Below are positions 23,833 through 34,639 of a stretch of DNA of 64,000 bases, piece by piece. Origin of the DNA: Leptodactylus fallax. Its lineage: Eukaryota; Chordata; Amphibia; Anura; Leptodactylidae. The notes beneath the pieces are model-generated. The model saw only the letters and a list, made by a program, of their open reading frames with translations, searched no databases and was not told the DNA's origin. Positions within the stretch are counted from its first letter, which is position 1, and each line of letters starts with the position of its first letter. A program made the position numbers and the translations under genes. The stretch lies in NCBI GenBank assembly GCA_947044405.1, contig CAMRHE010000018.1, positions 806,001 through 870,000 on the forward strand, read 5' to 3'.

Positions 23833-24623
23833 CGCTCCCATGTTACGGCCATATATCAGAGCCGATGGGGAGCGGGAGGAATTATAGCTCTTCAAAAAAC
23901 GCTGCTACACAGTTTTCTATTGCCAAAAATGGTGCTATATTAGTTTAGTGAATTTTATACCTCTGATGACAGGAATAGGGAGCTGGAGGAACTATAGCTC
24001 TTTAAACAAAAACGCTGCTATATAGTTTCCTACTTCCAAAAAAATGGTGCTATATTATTTTAGTGAATTTTACACCTCTGATGATAGGATAGAAATTATT
24101 TTTATTCTAGAAACGCGTCAGTTGTTTTCTGATAGGTATAAAGTGTTCCTTGACAGACGTACATTATCTACTGAGTGCCATATAGGTTATATTTAGGCAC
24201 CCTGTTTGTTCTTTTTTAGCGCCGTCCATTTTTCAGTCAGGTATCTTATGATAGATGAAAAGTACCTTATGATATATGTAGGCTACCTGCTGAGTGTCAT
24301 ATGGATATAACGGTCAGGTGTGTCTTGATATACGACGGATGCCCTATGACAAACGTATTTTATCTGTTGAATGCTATACAGATAATGTATGGGCACTATG
24401 TTTTTGCAGTGCCATCTATTGACCAGCTTTAGGTTGTTATGCCGCGGGTCAATATTATGGATTAGTGCTATTTCACATGTTTGAAGTGACAGATTTATTA
24501 TTTTAACTTAGATTCAATAAAGATTTATGTATTTTAAATATACCTTATTAGGATAGTGACATATCCCATATTTTCCATAATTGATTCTCGGTATTTACAA
24601 CTTATTTTTGTTATTTAGTATTT
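23833..24623 (+). repeat. PLE 5' pseudo-LTR
   Basis: It begins CGCTCCCATGTTACGGCCAT and runs to TTATTTAGTATTTT, aligning with 28221-29423 except for small indels and the MITE inserted in the right copy. It contains a 115-bp tandem duplication. The CTGATGA box occurs at 23963 and again at 24078, but only the second is followed by a full hammerhead. A TTCAATAAAGA polyadenylation-like motif lies near 24512. It probably supplies promoter and ribozyme functions. Confidence 0.9.
24072..24125 (+). ncRNA. Hammerhead ribozyme in 5' pLTR
   Basis: The conserved CUGAUGA box is at 24078-24084. Stem II pairs TAGGATA (24085-24091) with TATTCTA (24103-24109): seven pairs, one of them G-U, and an 11-nt loop. 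GAAA follows at 24110-24113. Stem III is only ACGCGT, which is self-complementary and leaves no loop, so a dimeric fold is more likely than a monomeric one. The cleavage triplet GTC ends at 24119. Stem I pairs ACACCT (24072-24077) with AGTTGT (24120-24125), five of six positions. Hammerheads in PLE pLTRs are known, so the call rests on both motif and context. Confidence 0.82.
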
Positions 24624-24630
24624 TTGGTTC

Positions 24631-27600
24631 TTGGTTTTTGTCTTATTGGGGATGGCAGGTTTTCTTACGGGATCCATTAATACTAATCAATGGTTATGTG
24701 ATTCAAAGGAGGCATTTTCAAAGTGTGACTTGTCTTCCACGTCTCAGAATCTTAGTATATCAGCCACTTTTCGTAAATTGACAAAAATCTACAAGTATCA
24801 TTTGAGATCTTTTTGGGAGGTTCAGACTCTGGAGGCTTATATCAAAAACAACATAGTACCCAGAGGCTTGCGTATTAATATTCTTCCAGCCCAGCGCCTA
24901 TGCTCACCCACATCACCAAAAATGGGAAAAAGAATCAATTGACTCCTCCATTAAGTTGATGCATTTACTGTTAGAGGAGGAGAAATTGATTCTGAATGCA
25001 TCTGCACAGGAGTTAAATGAACAAATTGAGGCCACTAAGAAATTTTCTAATAGTACAGAGTACGAACGTAGAGAGTGTAGTCTCCAACAGACAGTTGAAC
25101 GATTTATCTCCTATATGAAAGAGAGAAAACACATTCAATTTAAACGTGATCTTTTACATTTTAAAGAGGGACGAATTTTTGACTTTTCTATTAAGGAGGG
25201 TAATAGGCGTGATATAGAAACAGATCTATCCTCATCTGAATGTGAGGCATCGGATGGGTAAACTCCTCAAGCAGGAAGTAAAAAAGGAAAAAGTTTACAT
25301 CATAGTTCCTCTAATCCATCTAATTCACCATCAACTATTTATCCTAATAGAAGAGGTAGAAGTAGAGGGACAACCCAGAATACAAGAGGGGGTTTTTTAG
25401 CCCAGGGTCCACCAATATCGGATTACCTACTTCGAACAAGGAAATGAGGCCTTTAAACAGTGGCTCAGATAATCAAATGCAGATCATTAATTTATCATCT
25501 AGAACCCTGACTATGGAAGAAGAGGGTTTGCTTAAGAGAGGTTTATTCTTTGTACCAGCACCCTCTTTTGATCTTTTTGGTTGGTGAAAGACATTAATTT
25601 GTTTTGTAGACGTTTAAGGTTGAAAAAATTTTTTAAATTTCAATGCTCTGGGCATTGAAGAATGTGATCTTCCAGATTTACAACTATTGGAAAGTCTTTG
25701 GGAAGAAGGTCAGCGTGATGTGGGTGAGGGACCATTTACAAAGTTACGTAATCCCTCAAAAAAAATTCCCCTCTTAACAGATGATACGGCAATTGACATC
25801 TTTGCCAAGGTGGTTACAGAGAAATTATCTGAAATTGATACGAGACATCTGACATCTGGATATAATTTGACATATGATGAACAATTAATTTTGAAGAACC
25901 TGGAAGGGGATGAGTCAATTGTAATAAAGCCAGCAGATAAAGGGGGGAATCTAGTTATTTTGGATCGTGATATGTACATCAGAATGTGTAAAAATATTCT
26001 TGATGATAGGAAATGTTATGAGGTTCTATCTCGTGATCCCACGCCATGCTACCTCTCAAGGTTGAGAACTATTTTGTTAAAGGCCAAGGAAGACCATCTC
26101 AATAATGATAGTGAATTTTCATTTTTGTTACCTGTCCATCCGGTTAGAGCCACATTTATGCTCTCCCAAAAATTCACAAAGGGTTTAATCCGATGAAAGG
26201 GAGACCCATAGTAGCATGGATTGATAGTGTCACTCAAAAGGCTTCACTCTACATTGATGAGATATTAAGGCCTTTTGTTTTATCATTGCCTTCATATATT
26301 AAAAATACTACAGACATTCTTAAAAGTCTGGAAGATCTTACTGTACCTCCCGATACTTGGCTGGGTAGCCTGGATGTGGAGGCCCTCTACAGCTCCATAC
26401 CCCATGATAAGGGGTGTGGAGCTGTGGGGGACTTCTTAAAAATGAGGGGTAACCACTTAGTGGCCCATAATGGATTTGTTTTGGAGCTTCTTGATTTCGT
26501 GCTCTCTAACAACACGTTTTTATTTGACCACCACTTCTTCCACCAGCTCAGAGGCGTAGCCATGGGGAGTCCATGTGTGCCTATGTACGCAAATTTATAT
26601 CTGGGCTGGTGGGAGAAGGAAGTGGTCTTTTCAGAGATGATGGAACAATGTTCATCAATGATTCTGATGTGGATTAGATTTATAGATGATGTGTTGGTGC
26701 TATGGAGTGGTACGAAGGACCAATATGTAGAGTTTGTTAGATCACTCAACATTAATGACCTTCTCCTATTTTTTACAGTGGATATACAGGCAACATCTAT
26801 TACTTTTTTGGATCTAAAGATTTGTAAATCCCACGATGGAAGACTTACAACAAATATCTTCCGTAAAGAGACAGCTACTAATTGTCTTTTAAATTGGGAG
26901 AGTTGGCACCCAGATTCTCTACGCAGAGGCATCCCAAAGGGACAATTCCTGCGTATTCGCAGGAATTGTACATTATTTTCAGATTACCAAAATGCAGCTG
27001 CAAATCTGCGTAATAGATTTAGAGATAGAGGATATACTTATAGAGTCTTACGAAATGCCTATCAACATGCAACTGCCTGTGAGCGGAGTAGTTTGTTACA
27101 GCCCAGAAGGAGAAATGATAACAATGAGTTACGAATTATTGGTACCTATGATAGGGCTTATTGTGAAGTTAAACATATATTACAAGAATTCTGGAGTATA
27201 TTAAGAACAGATCCTGATGTTGGACCTAGTTTAAATCTTAAACCATCAATTTCTTATCGTAGAGGACCGAATGTTCATGATAGGCTAGTACATAGCCATT
27301 TTAAATAATTGAAACCGGATAATTGGCTACAAAAGCAAGCTGGTGAAATGGTTGGTACATATTGTTGTGGCAAGTGTCGGGCATGTGACTTCGTGCATTT
27401 TAGTAAAACCTTCTCAAGCACCAACACTAAAAGGGAATACCGCAATAAGAATTTTATCAATTGTAAATCCCAGGGAATAGTTCATTTGTTTACCTGCTCC
27501 TGTGGTACCCAGTATGTGGGGAAAACAGTGAGGGAATTCCGCAGAAGGATCCGTGACCATGTAAATAACATTGTGAGACAGGAGGTTACTCCCATTGCTA

Positions 27601-27794
27601 GACACATTTGGAGTGCTCATGGAGGAGAGGCATATAATATGAAATTTCAGGGAATTGAACTTGTGTATCCATCTCCTAGGGGAAGTGATTTTGATTGTAA
27701 AGTTTTACAACGAGAGGCACGATGGATTTTTTATTTAAAAACAGTTAAACCTCTAAGGCTTAATGACACTATTTCTTATACTTCATTCATTTAG
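24631..27794 (+). pseudogene. PLE polyprotein: reverse transcriptase plus GIY-YIG endonuclease, broken
   Basis: The remains of one long PLE gene are split by at least three frameshifts (about 24940, 25260-25686 and 26180) and one in-frame TAA at 27306-27308. The N-terminal part has a coiled-coil-like segment rich in E/K (24956-25261) and VPAPSFDLFGW near 25540. The RT part (25687-27308) shows IKPADKGGNLVILDRDMY, motif A SLDVEALYSSIP, GVAMGSPCVPMYANLYLG, and the catalytic box FIDDVLVLW near 26678. The last block (27309-27794) has a CCGKCRAC zinc-binding-like cluster, the endonuclease core CGTQYVGKT with REFRRRIRDH, and REARWIFYL with the likely catalytic Glu. It would have copied PLE RNA by target-primed reverse transcription. 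Present breaks make a full protein unlikely. Confidence 0.9.
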
Positions 27795-28220
27795 TGTCAT
27801 GTGTGATACTGTATGTTTTGCTGGGCTCTCCTTTTGTTTAGTGGCCATAGATACAGGTTTTTATTGTTTCTTTGGCTAGAATTTAATTTTGTCTCGATAT
27901 GTGTTTAGCTAATATATGGGTCCCCTTTTACATTGGTACCTATCTGTGTCTTCCTATTTGCCCCTATATTTGTACCTCATTCTGTTTTGTATTTTGGGTC
28001 CTAATTATATAGTTTTTGTACCTGCGATCGGTGTCCCTATGTTATTATGCAGTAATAGCATGTTTCTATTGTTTACATATTGTTGACGGGACGGGCTCCT
28101 ATGATGTCATTAGTGGTCACCCGTGGTCTCTTTGGTGATAGGCTTATCGATGTGGCTCCCTTTGATTCGCTGTTGTAGACTGGAAGGGGCGTGTCTTTTA
28201 CTTTAAAAGGCCATTGCCCG
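27795..28220 (+). other. PLE 3' untranslated trailer
   Basis: The sequence lies between the coding region stop and the right pLTR. It is T-rich with no open frame of note. Confidence 0.6.
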
Positions 28221-28459
28221 CGCTCCCATGTTACGGTCATATATCAGAGCCGACAGGGAGCGGGGGGAATTATAGCTCTTTAAAAAACGCTGCTACACAG
28301 TTTTCTGTTGCCAAAAATGGTGCTATATTAGTTTAGTGAATTTTATACCTCTGATGACAGGAATAGGGAGCGGGAGGAACTATAGCTCTTTAAACAAAAA
28401 CGCTGCTATATAGTTTCCTACTTCCAAAACAATGGTGCTATATTAGTTTAGTGAATTTT

Positions 28460-28513
28460 ACACCTCTGATGATAGGATAGAAATTATTTTTATTCTAGAA
28501 ACGCGTCAGTTGT
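28460..28513 (+). ncRNA. Hammerhead ribozyme in 3' pLTR
   Basis: The core matches the 5' pLTR ribozyme. CTGATGA is at 28466-28472. Stem II pairs 28473-28479 with 28491-28497, GAAA is at 28498-28501, and the GTC triplet ends at 28507. Stem I pairs 28460-28465 with 28508-28513, with one C/U mismatch. Every core nucleotide is kept in both pLTRs. Confidence 0.82.
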
Positions 28514-28754
28514 TTTCTGATAGATATTAAGTGTTCCTTGACAGACATGCGCTATCTACTGAGTGCCATATAGGTTTGTTCTTTTTTAGTGCTGTCCATT
28601 TTTCAGTCAGGTATCTTATGATAGATGAAAAGTACCTTATGATATATGCAGGCTACCTGCTGAGTGTCATATAGATATAACGATCAGGTGTCTCTTGATA
28701 TACAACAGATGCCCTATGACAAACGTATTTTATCTGTTGAATGCTATACAGATA

Positions 28755-29178
28755 CAGTAATACCTCGTACACTCGCGTTTCCGAATTTGCGAATTCACAG
28801 ATTCGCGATATTTTTTTGGCAACTAACATATATAGATTTTGCTCTTTTTTTTCAGATCTGTGAAATTTAATTAAAAAAACACCTTCGCTATTGGGTAGTA
28901 GCGTCCTGTTCGTTACGTACCCGGTAATTAGTTTCATTTTACTGTGAGTGTATAAGAAAAATGAATGAATGTATTAATATACAGTACTGTACAGTATACT
29001 TTAGTATACTTTAGTATACTGTACAGTACTGTAGGGTAAAGTTTATTGATATTTAGGGGTTAAACATTAGAAATCGGCATTGTAAGCGCTTCTAAGCGCT
29101 TGTACCAAAAATTCGCGATTCCTCGAGATCCGCGACCCGCTCTGTCACCTAACCTCGCGAATGTACGAGGTATTACTA
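28755..29178. repeat. pogo/Tigger-like MITE inserted in PLE pLTR
   Basis: The ends are CAGTAATACCTCGTAC and GTACGAGGTATTACTA, flanked by a TA duplication (28753-28754 and 29179-29180). The uninterrupted left pLTR (CAGATAATGTATGG near 24383) gives the empty site, proving precise insertion at TA. The CAGT tip, TA target and CGCG-rich subterminal sequence resemble pogo/Tigger non-autonomous elements. An internal palindromic patch of TACAGTACTGTA and AGTATACT units lies at about 28980-29035. Confidence 0.88.
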
Positions 29179-29429
29179 TAATGTATGGGCACTCTGTTGT
29201 TTTTGCAGCGCCATCTATTGACAAGCTTTAGGTTGTTATGCCGCGGGTCAATATTATGGATTAGTGCTATTTCACATGTTTGAAGTGACAGATTTATTAT
29301 TTTAACTTTGATTCAATAAAGATTTATATATTTTAAATATACCTTATTAGGATAGTGACATATCCCATATTTTCCATAATTGATTCTGGGTATTTACAAC
29401 TTATTTTTGTTATTTAGTATTTTCAGTTT

Positions 29430-29656
29430 AAGGCTGAGGCCCCATGTTGCGGAAACACAGCTTTTTTTGTTACAGATTGTGCTGCAATATTTTTTTTTAA
29501 AACCAAAGTCGGGAGTGTATTTAACAGAAGGGAAATGTCTCAGAGCTTCCTTTATGTTTTCCATTACAAGCCACTCCTGACTTTGGCTCAAAAACCACAG
29601 CAAAATCTACAATAAAAAACATTGCATTTCTGCAACGTGGGGCCTTAGCCTAAGGC
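29430..29656. repeat. MITE family B, copy 1
   Basis: The left tip AAGGCTGAGGCCCCATGTTG and right tip CAACGTGGGGCCTTAGCC form inverted repeats. The interior has AAAGTCGGGAGTG against CACTCCTGACTTT. Relatives lie at 34333-34547 and 34547-34635. Confidence 0.78.
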
Positions 29657-30640
29657 TGGCCTACTATCAGTCAGTTTTCTGAATGTAGCCAACAACTTAA
29701 ACATTAGATGTTCTGATGGCATTGCATGAGGATATATATCTAATCCTGACAATGTGAATGAAAGTTTTAGTTTAGTTTAGCTCTCAAACAAACACAGCTC
29801 TGCTACATCTGTGAAAATGAATGACTAGCACACAGGATACACTTTCATGCTAATAAAAAGCATTCATCTGTTTCAGCGAGATTACCGCAGGTTCCCAGCA
29901 AAAGAAGACAACAAAGGTAAATCTGAATTATTAAAAAGGTAAATGTCTTAGAAAATAGCTAGCATAATATTTAGACAGTTCTGATGTACTACAATACTAT
30001 ATGTAATAAGAATTAGATAACATTAAATCTGTATTTTAAAGGTCAATTTTAGTTTTCTATCGTTTCTGGGAAAGGCAACATGCAATCGTTTTACGATATT
30101 TCAGGTCGGCACTGAATTAAACATTTTTTTTTTCTAGCTGTGTCTAACTGTTTTCAAGGATTCTAAGTGAGTTTGGTGCCAAGTAAATGTGACAGCTGTG
30201 GAATATGCTATACTTGGAAAAAGTATTAAAGCTAATAGAAGGTGGGTTATAGTGTTAATATCTGTGAAAATAGAAGTAAATTGGCACTAGATGTGGATGG
30301 AAATAGAAATTTATATTAATTGAGAATAACATAATTTCTCACAACTGACTAGAATCGTCAGTTGATAAATTTCATTTTTTCTTTAAATTATACAATAGAA
30401 TCTTGAAATGTTTGTTTTCCATCTATAGAAGAACGCAACCATATCAATTCGTAGTGCGGCACCTGTTCTGTCAGAAATGTATGTTTTCCTCTGTTACGTT
30501 TTAAGATACATGCTGCTCATTTCCTGTAAATAATGTTACCAGTTATTTAAATGTATTGTTATAAATGTTGTCCATTATTTCTTATATTTAAAAAAGGGCT
30601 GTCTTGATGACAATGATGGAGATTTACTAAGAATTCTGAC
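29657..30640. other. AT-rich stretch, nothing supported
   Basis: No transposon or coding signature was found. Confidence 0.4.
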
Positions 30641-30642
30641 TT

Positions 30643-30990
30643 AAAGGGGCTGTCCAGTTTCAGCAAATAATGTTATCGTTTGTATAATATACAAGTTATC
30701 CAATTTTCCAATATACTTTTTGTATCAGTTCCTCATGGTTTTCTATATCTTTTCTAGTGGATAAAAATCAGTCCATGGTCATGTGATAGATTCACAGGTG
30801 CACAGCTTGTTACAGTCACAACACAGTAATCAGAGCCCTGTCTTGTAACAAGCCGTGCACCTGTGTGTTCATCACATGACCATGGCCTGGTTTTTATCCA
30901 CTAGAAGTTTTTAAAGAATGACAGAAAGCAGAGGTCTAGAGAACTATAAGGAATTGATACAGAAAATGTATTGGAAAGTTATTTAAATCA
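30643..30990. repeat. Palindromic MITE
   Basis: The arms GTGGATAAAAATCAGTCCAT (30758 onward) and ATGGCCTGGTTTTTATCCAC (ending near 30901) continue inward through GGTCATGTGAT/ATCACATGACC and CAGGTGCACAGCTTGTTAC/GTAACAAGCCGTGCACCTG. The outer parts carry AGTTATCCAATTTTCCAATA against TATTGGAAAGTTATTT. It is non-coding. Confidence 0.75.
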
Positions 30991-31479
30991 TAATTAACTT
31001 TCGGACAAGTTTTGATTTTCTGGCAGCATTTGCGTCATTAATAAATTTTCTAATATACTTTATGTTGGTTCCTTTCCATGAAATCCTGCACGTCTTTATT
31101 CTTTCCCTTGTTTCTATATTGATAGCTGTACCCAGATTTTCACAATGTACAGTGTTGTGTGTTTAAACCAGGGAAAATAAGGAGGATCATTTCAAACTGT
31201 TGTACCTGTACTATTTCCAAAGATATCTGCATATAAATATCCAAAGCCCGACTGTGTTTTCAACCAGTGATTTCTCTGAAAATATTATAGATAGAACTGC
31301 AAATTTAGAATCTCATCTTTCATACAATACCAGAAGCATTTTATAATGTTTTTTTTTAGACCAGATTGCCTGGTCTGTTGAGACAAATAATATTAGTAAA
31401 TCTTCCCCAATGTGTTATCTATATTGTAATTGGCACTTGCTAAGCTTTTGAACAGTGTCCCAAACTCCTAAAGGGATAT

Positions 31480-31719
31480 ATCTCCAGTGTGGGATTAGGG
31501 TCCCTAGGGTCCACCAGTAAAATTAATTCTGGGGGCCCACTGTACAGCTACATGATAATATTACCCAACACTCAATAATCTGTAAAATGTCTCCAACATA
31601 AATTTATTTCAGTACTGCCTACTCCTTTTCTCTGATTGCTTCTGTCCTGGGCGCTTGTCAGTAGCCTTCTGACTGGTTCTGACCTTCAACTAGGACCGCT
31701 TATCTCTGTGAGCCAGAGA
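31480..31719. other. Left flank of Tc1 copy 2, degenerate repeat-like sequence
   Basis: GGGGGCCC/GGGCCCC-rich phrases occur here and again at 33430-33720, so the Tc1 copy probably landed inside an older dispersed repeat. Its ends are not visible. Confidence 0.35.
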
Positions 31720-31721
31720 TA

Positions 31722-33367
31722 CAGTCATATGAAAAAGTTTGGGCAGCCCTATTAATCTTAATCATTTTTAGTTCTAAATATTTGGGTGTTTGCAACAGCC
31801 ATTTCAATTTGATATATCTAATAACTGATGGACACAGTAATATTTCAGGATTGAAATGAGGTTTATTGTACTAACAGAAAATGTGCAATATGCATTAAAC
31901 CAAAATTTGACCGGTGCAAAAGTATGGGCACCTCAACAGAAAAGAGACATTAATATTTAGTAGATCCTCCTTTTGCAAAAATAACAGCCTCTAGTCGCTT
32001 CCTGTAGCTTTTAATCAGTTCCTGGATCCTGGATGAAGGTATTTTTGACCATTCCTCTTTACAAAACAATTCCAGTTCAGTTAAGTTTGATGGTCGCCGA
32101 GCATGGACAGCCCGCTTCAAATTATCCCACAAATGTTCAATGATATTCAGGTCTGGGGACTGGGATGGCCATTCCAGAACATTGTAATTGTTCCTCTGCA
32201 TGAATGCCTGAGTAGATTTGGAGCTGTGTTTTGGATCATTGTCTTGCTGAAATATCCATCCCCGGCGTAACTTCAAATTCGTCACTGATTCTTGTACATT
32301 ATTCTCAAGAATCTGCTGATACTGAGTTGAATCCATGCGACCCTCAACTTTAACAAGATTCCCGGTGCCGGCATTGGCCACACAGCCCCAAAGCATGATG
32401 GAACCTCCACCAAATTTTACAGTGGGTAGCAAGTGTTTTTCTTGGAATGCTGTGTTTTTTTGACGCCATGCATAATGCCTTTTGTATGACCAAACAACTC
32501 AATCTTTGTTTCATCAGTCCACAGGACCTTCTTCCAAAATGAAGCTGGCTTGTCCAAATGTGCTTTTGCATACCTCAGGCGACTCTGTTTGTGGCGTGCT
32601 TTCAGAAACGGCTTCTTTCGCATCACTCTCCCATACAGCTTCTCCTTGTGCAAAGTGTGCTGTATTGTTGACCGATGCACAGTGACACCATCTGCAGCAA
32701 GATGATGCTGCAGCTCTTTGGAGGTGGTCTGTGGATTGTCCTTGACTGTTCTCACCATTCTTCTTCTCTGCCTTTCTGATATTTTTCTTGGCCTGCCACT
32801 TCTGGGCTTAACAAGAACTGTCCCTGTGGTCTTCCATTTCCTTACTATGTTGCTCACAGTGGAAACTGACAGGTTAAATCTCTGAGACAACTTTTGTATC
32901 CTTCCCCTGAACAACTATGTTGAACAATCTTTGTTTTCAGATCATTTGAGAGTTGTTTTGAGGAGCCCATGATGCCACTCTTCAGAGGAGATTCAAATAG
33001 GAGAACAACTTGCAATTGGCCACCTTAAATACCTTTTCTCATGATTGGATACACCTGGCTATGAAGTTCAAAGCTCAGTGAGGTTACAAAACCAATTTTG
33101 TGCTTCAGTAAGTCAGTAAAAAGTAGTTAGGAGTATTCAAATCAATAAAATGATAAGGGTACCCAAATTTTTGCACCGGTCAAATTTTGGTTTAATGCAT
33201 ATTGCACATTTTCTGTTAGTACAATAAACCCATTTCAATCCTGAAATATTACTGTGTCCATCAGTTATTAGATATATCAAATTGAAATGGCTGTTGCAAA
33301 CACCCAAATATTTAGAACTAAAAATGATTAAGATTAATAGGGGTGCCCAAACTTTTTCATATGACTG
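31722..33367 (-). mobile_element. Full-length Tc1-like transposon, copy 2 (inverted relative to copy 1)
   Basis: The 1646-bp element is flanked by TA (31720-31721 and 33368-33369), with tips CAGTCATATGAAAAAG on both strands. It is the same family as 1510-3111, differing by scattered substitutions and small indels, and it retains the 47 bp missing there. The transposase runs on the minus strand. Confidence 0.95.
31950..32969 (-). pseudogene. Tc1-like transposase, frameshifted
   Basis: The reading starts at ATGGGCTCCTCAAAAC (minus strand, near 32969). An A-run shortened by one base near 32895 breaks the frame before KLSQRFNLSVSTV. A second one-base loss near 32480, in the HTKRRYAW region, shifts it again. 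The middle piece (32417-32914) keeps the DNA-binding region and WTDETKIELF. The last piece (31950-32432) keeps QQDNDPKH, NIIEHLW and the native GGSTKY end at a TAG/TAA-type stop. With both shifts repaired it would be the 340-residue DD34E enzyme, but as it stands it is inactive. Confidence 0.88.
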
Positions 33368-34039
33368 TATGTGCCCACATAGCAGCAGATCTCAAACAGC
33401 AGAAAGATGTTGCAAGATGATTGATGATTGGGGCCCCTGCAGTGTGATTAAGCAGATGGGGCCCAGGGAGGAATGATACTGGTTGGACTGACTCTGCACC
33501 TAGATGTCATCTCAGCTGCCCAGAGTGTCTACAACATATAAAAATAATTTAGTCGTTTCTAAAATGATAATAATCTGTCCAGCACCTATATTATACTGGT
33601 GCATAGCCTGGTTGAGATACTGTATCGAGAGTATAATGAATGGTCTGTGCCATGCCATGGTGAGCTTGGGGTCCAACTAGCTCAGGGGCCCACTGGGGGA
33701 TTTACCTGTTCACCTGAGGGCCAGTGCGAGTCTGTATATCTCAGCACAACAAGGAGTCCGTATGACTCCCTACAATAGAGACATAGTGAACAGCTATGTC
33801 TCAACACAAGTCCTCTTATTATAATAGAGGAATCTATTTCTTACAAATGTTTCCAAACTTGCAGCCCTAATTGATAATGTGTGCTAGAATAATGAATCAG
33901 TGCGTCTACTTTCTGTTGTGTAAATTTAGCTTTTTGTAACATGTTGGTTTACCCAGCGTATACAATTTTTAACTTAGAGGTGTTTTCCATCAAAGATAAT
34001 TTTTCCCTATCCTTCAGATCACTGTGGACAGGGGATATG

Positions 34040-34332
34040 CTTCTTTAAAAACCCCTTTAACCACTTCCGTACCAGGCCAATTTGTGGTTCAGGACCATAC
34101 TCCTTTTCGGGTTTATTTGTATGTGCAGTTTTGAGGGCTGTAACATTTTTATCATTTGGGTTATTCAACTAATTTATGCATCTTTTTTCGGTGACACAAG
34201 GCTTTATTTTTATGTTTTTAATTTTGCATGTATATTAACTTTTTTTTATATCTGGGAAAATATAAACAAAAGAGAACGGATCTGCTTTTCACTTTTCATT
34301 TTTTTATTTTATTTAATAGCACAAAGTGCTAC
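34040..34332. repeat. Dispersed frog-type repeat fragment
   Basis: The fragment starts TTTAACCACTTCCGTACCAGG and continues with TGTAACATTTTTATC-like phrases. Similar phrases recur at 49300-50420 and 58360-58480, so this is one high-copy family. No ends are defined. Confidence 0.45.
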
Positions 34333-34635
34333 TAAGGCCCCACGTTGCAGAAACGTAGATTTTTGCTGCAGATTTTGTTGCGGTTTCTTGAGCCAAAGCC
34401 AAGAATGGCTATAAAAGGAATGGGAAAATTCTAGGAAATTCTTATACTTCTCCCTTCTGCTCAATCCACTCCTGGCTTTGACTCAAAAAACCGCGACAAA
34501 ATCTTCAACAAAAAAAGCTGCATTTTTGCAACATAGGGCTTTAGCCAAAGGCTGAGGCCCCACGTTGCGGAAAGGCAGCTTTTTCTGTTGCAGATTTTAC
34601 TGCGTTTTTTTGAGCCAAAGCAGGAGCATTTTATG
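34333..34635. repeat. MITE family B, tandem pair (one full, one truncated)
   Basis: The first copy runs from TAAGGCCCCACGTTGCAG (34333) to CAACATAGGGCTTTAGCC (34547), with inner arms AGCCAAAGCCAAGAATGG and CCACTCCTGGCTTTGAC. A second copy begins immediately, GGCTGAGGCCCCACGTTGCG, and stops near 34635, where LINE sequence begins. Confidence 0.72.
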
Positions 34636-34639
34636 AGTA

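Larger units (their letters stand above)
23808..29423 (+). mobile_element. Nearly complete Penelope-like retroelement with two pLTRs
   Basis: The 5.6-kb insertion is flanked by a 13-bp duplication, CAGTTTAAGGCTG, at 23795-23807 and 29424-29436. The layout from left to right is a 25-bp inverted piece of pLTR sequence (23808-23832), a direct pLTR (23833-24623), a broken coding region with RT and GIY-YIG domains (24631-27794), about 0.4 kb of trailer, and a second direct pLTR (28221-29423) that contains a later MITE insertion. Inverted and direct pLTR arrangements, variable target duplications and hammerhead ribozymes in the pLTRs are established traits of Penelope-like elements. The right duplication is also the left edge of a MITE family B copy, so the PLE inserted exactly at that MITE boundary. 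Confidence 0.93.
28221..29423 (+). repeat. PLE 3' pseudo-LTR, interrupted by a MITE
   Basis: This is the direct repeat of 23833-24623. It starts CGCTCCCATGTTACGGTCAT and ends TTATTTAGTATTTT at the target duplication. It carries the same 115-bp internal tandem duplication (CTGATGA at 28351 and 28466). A 424-bp MITE occupies 28755-29178. Divergence from the left pLTR is a few percent by eye. Confidence 0.9.

Noticed and set aside
26387..26932. 181-codon minus-strand frame
   Set aside because: It is antisense to the PLE reverse transcriptase.
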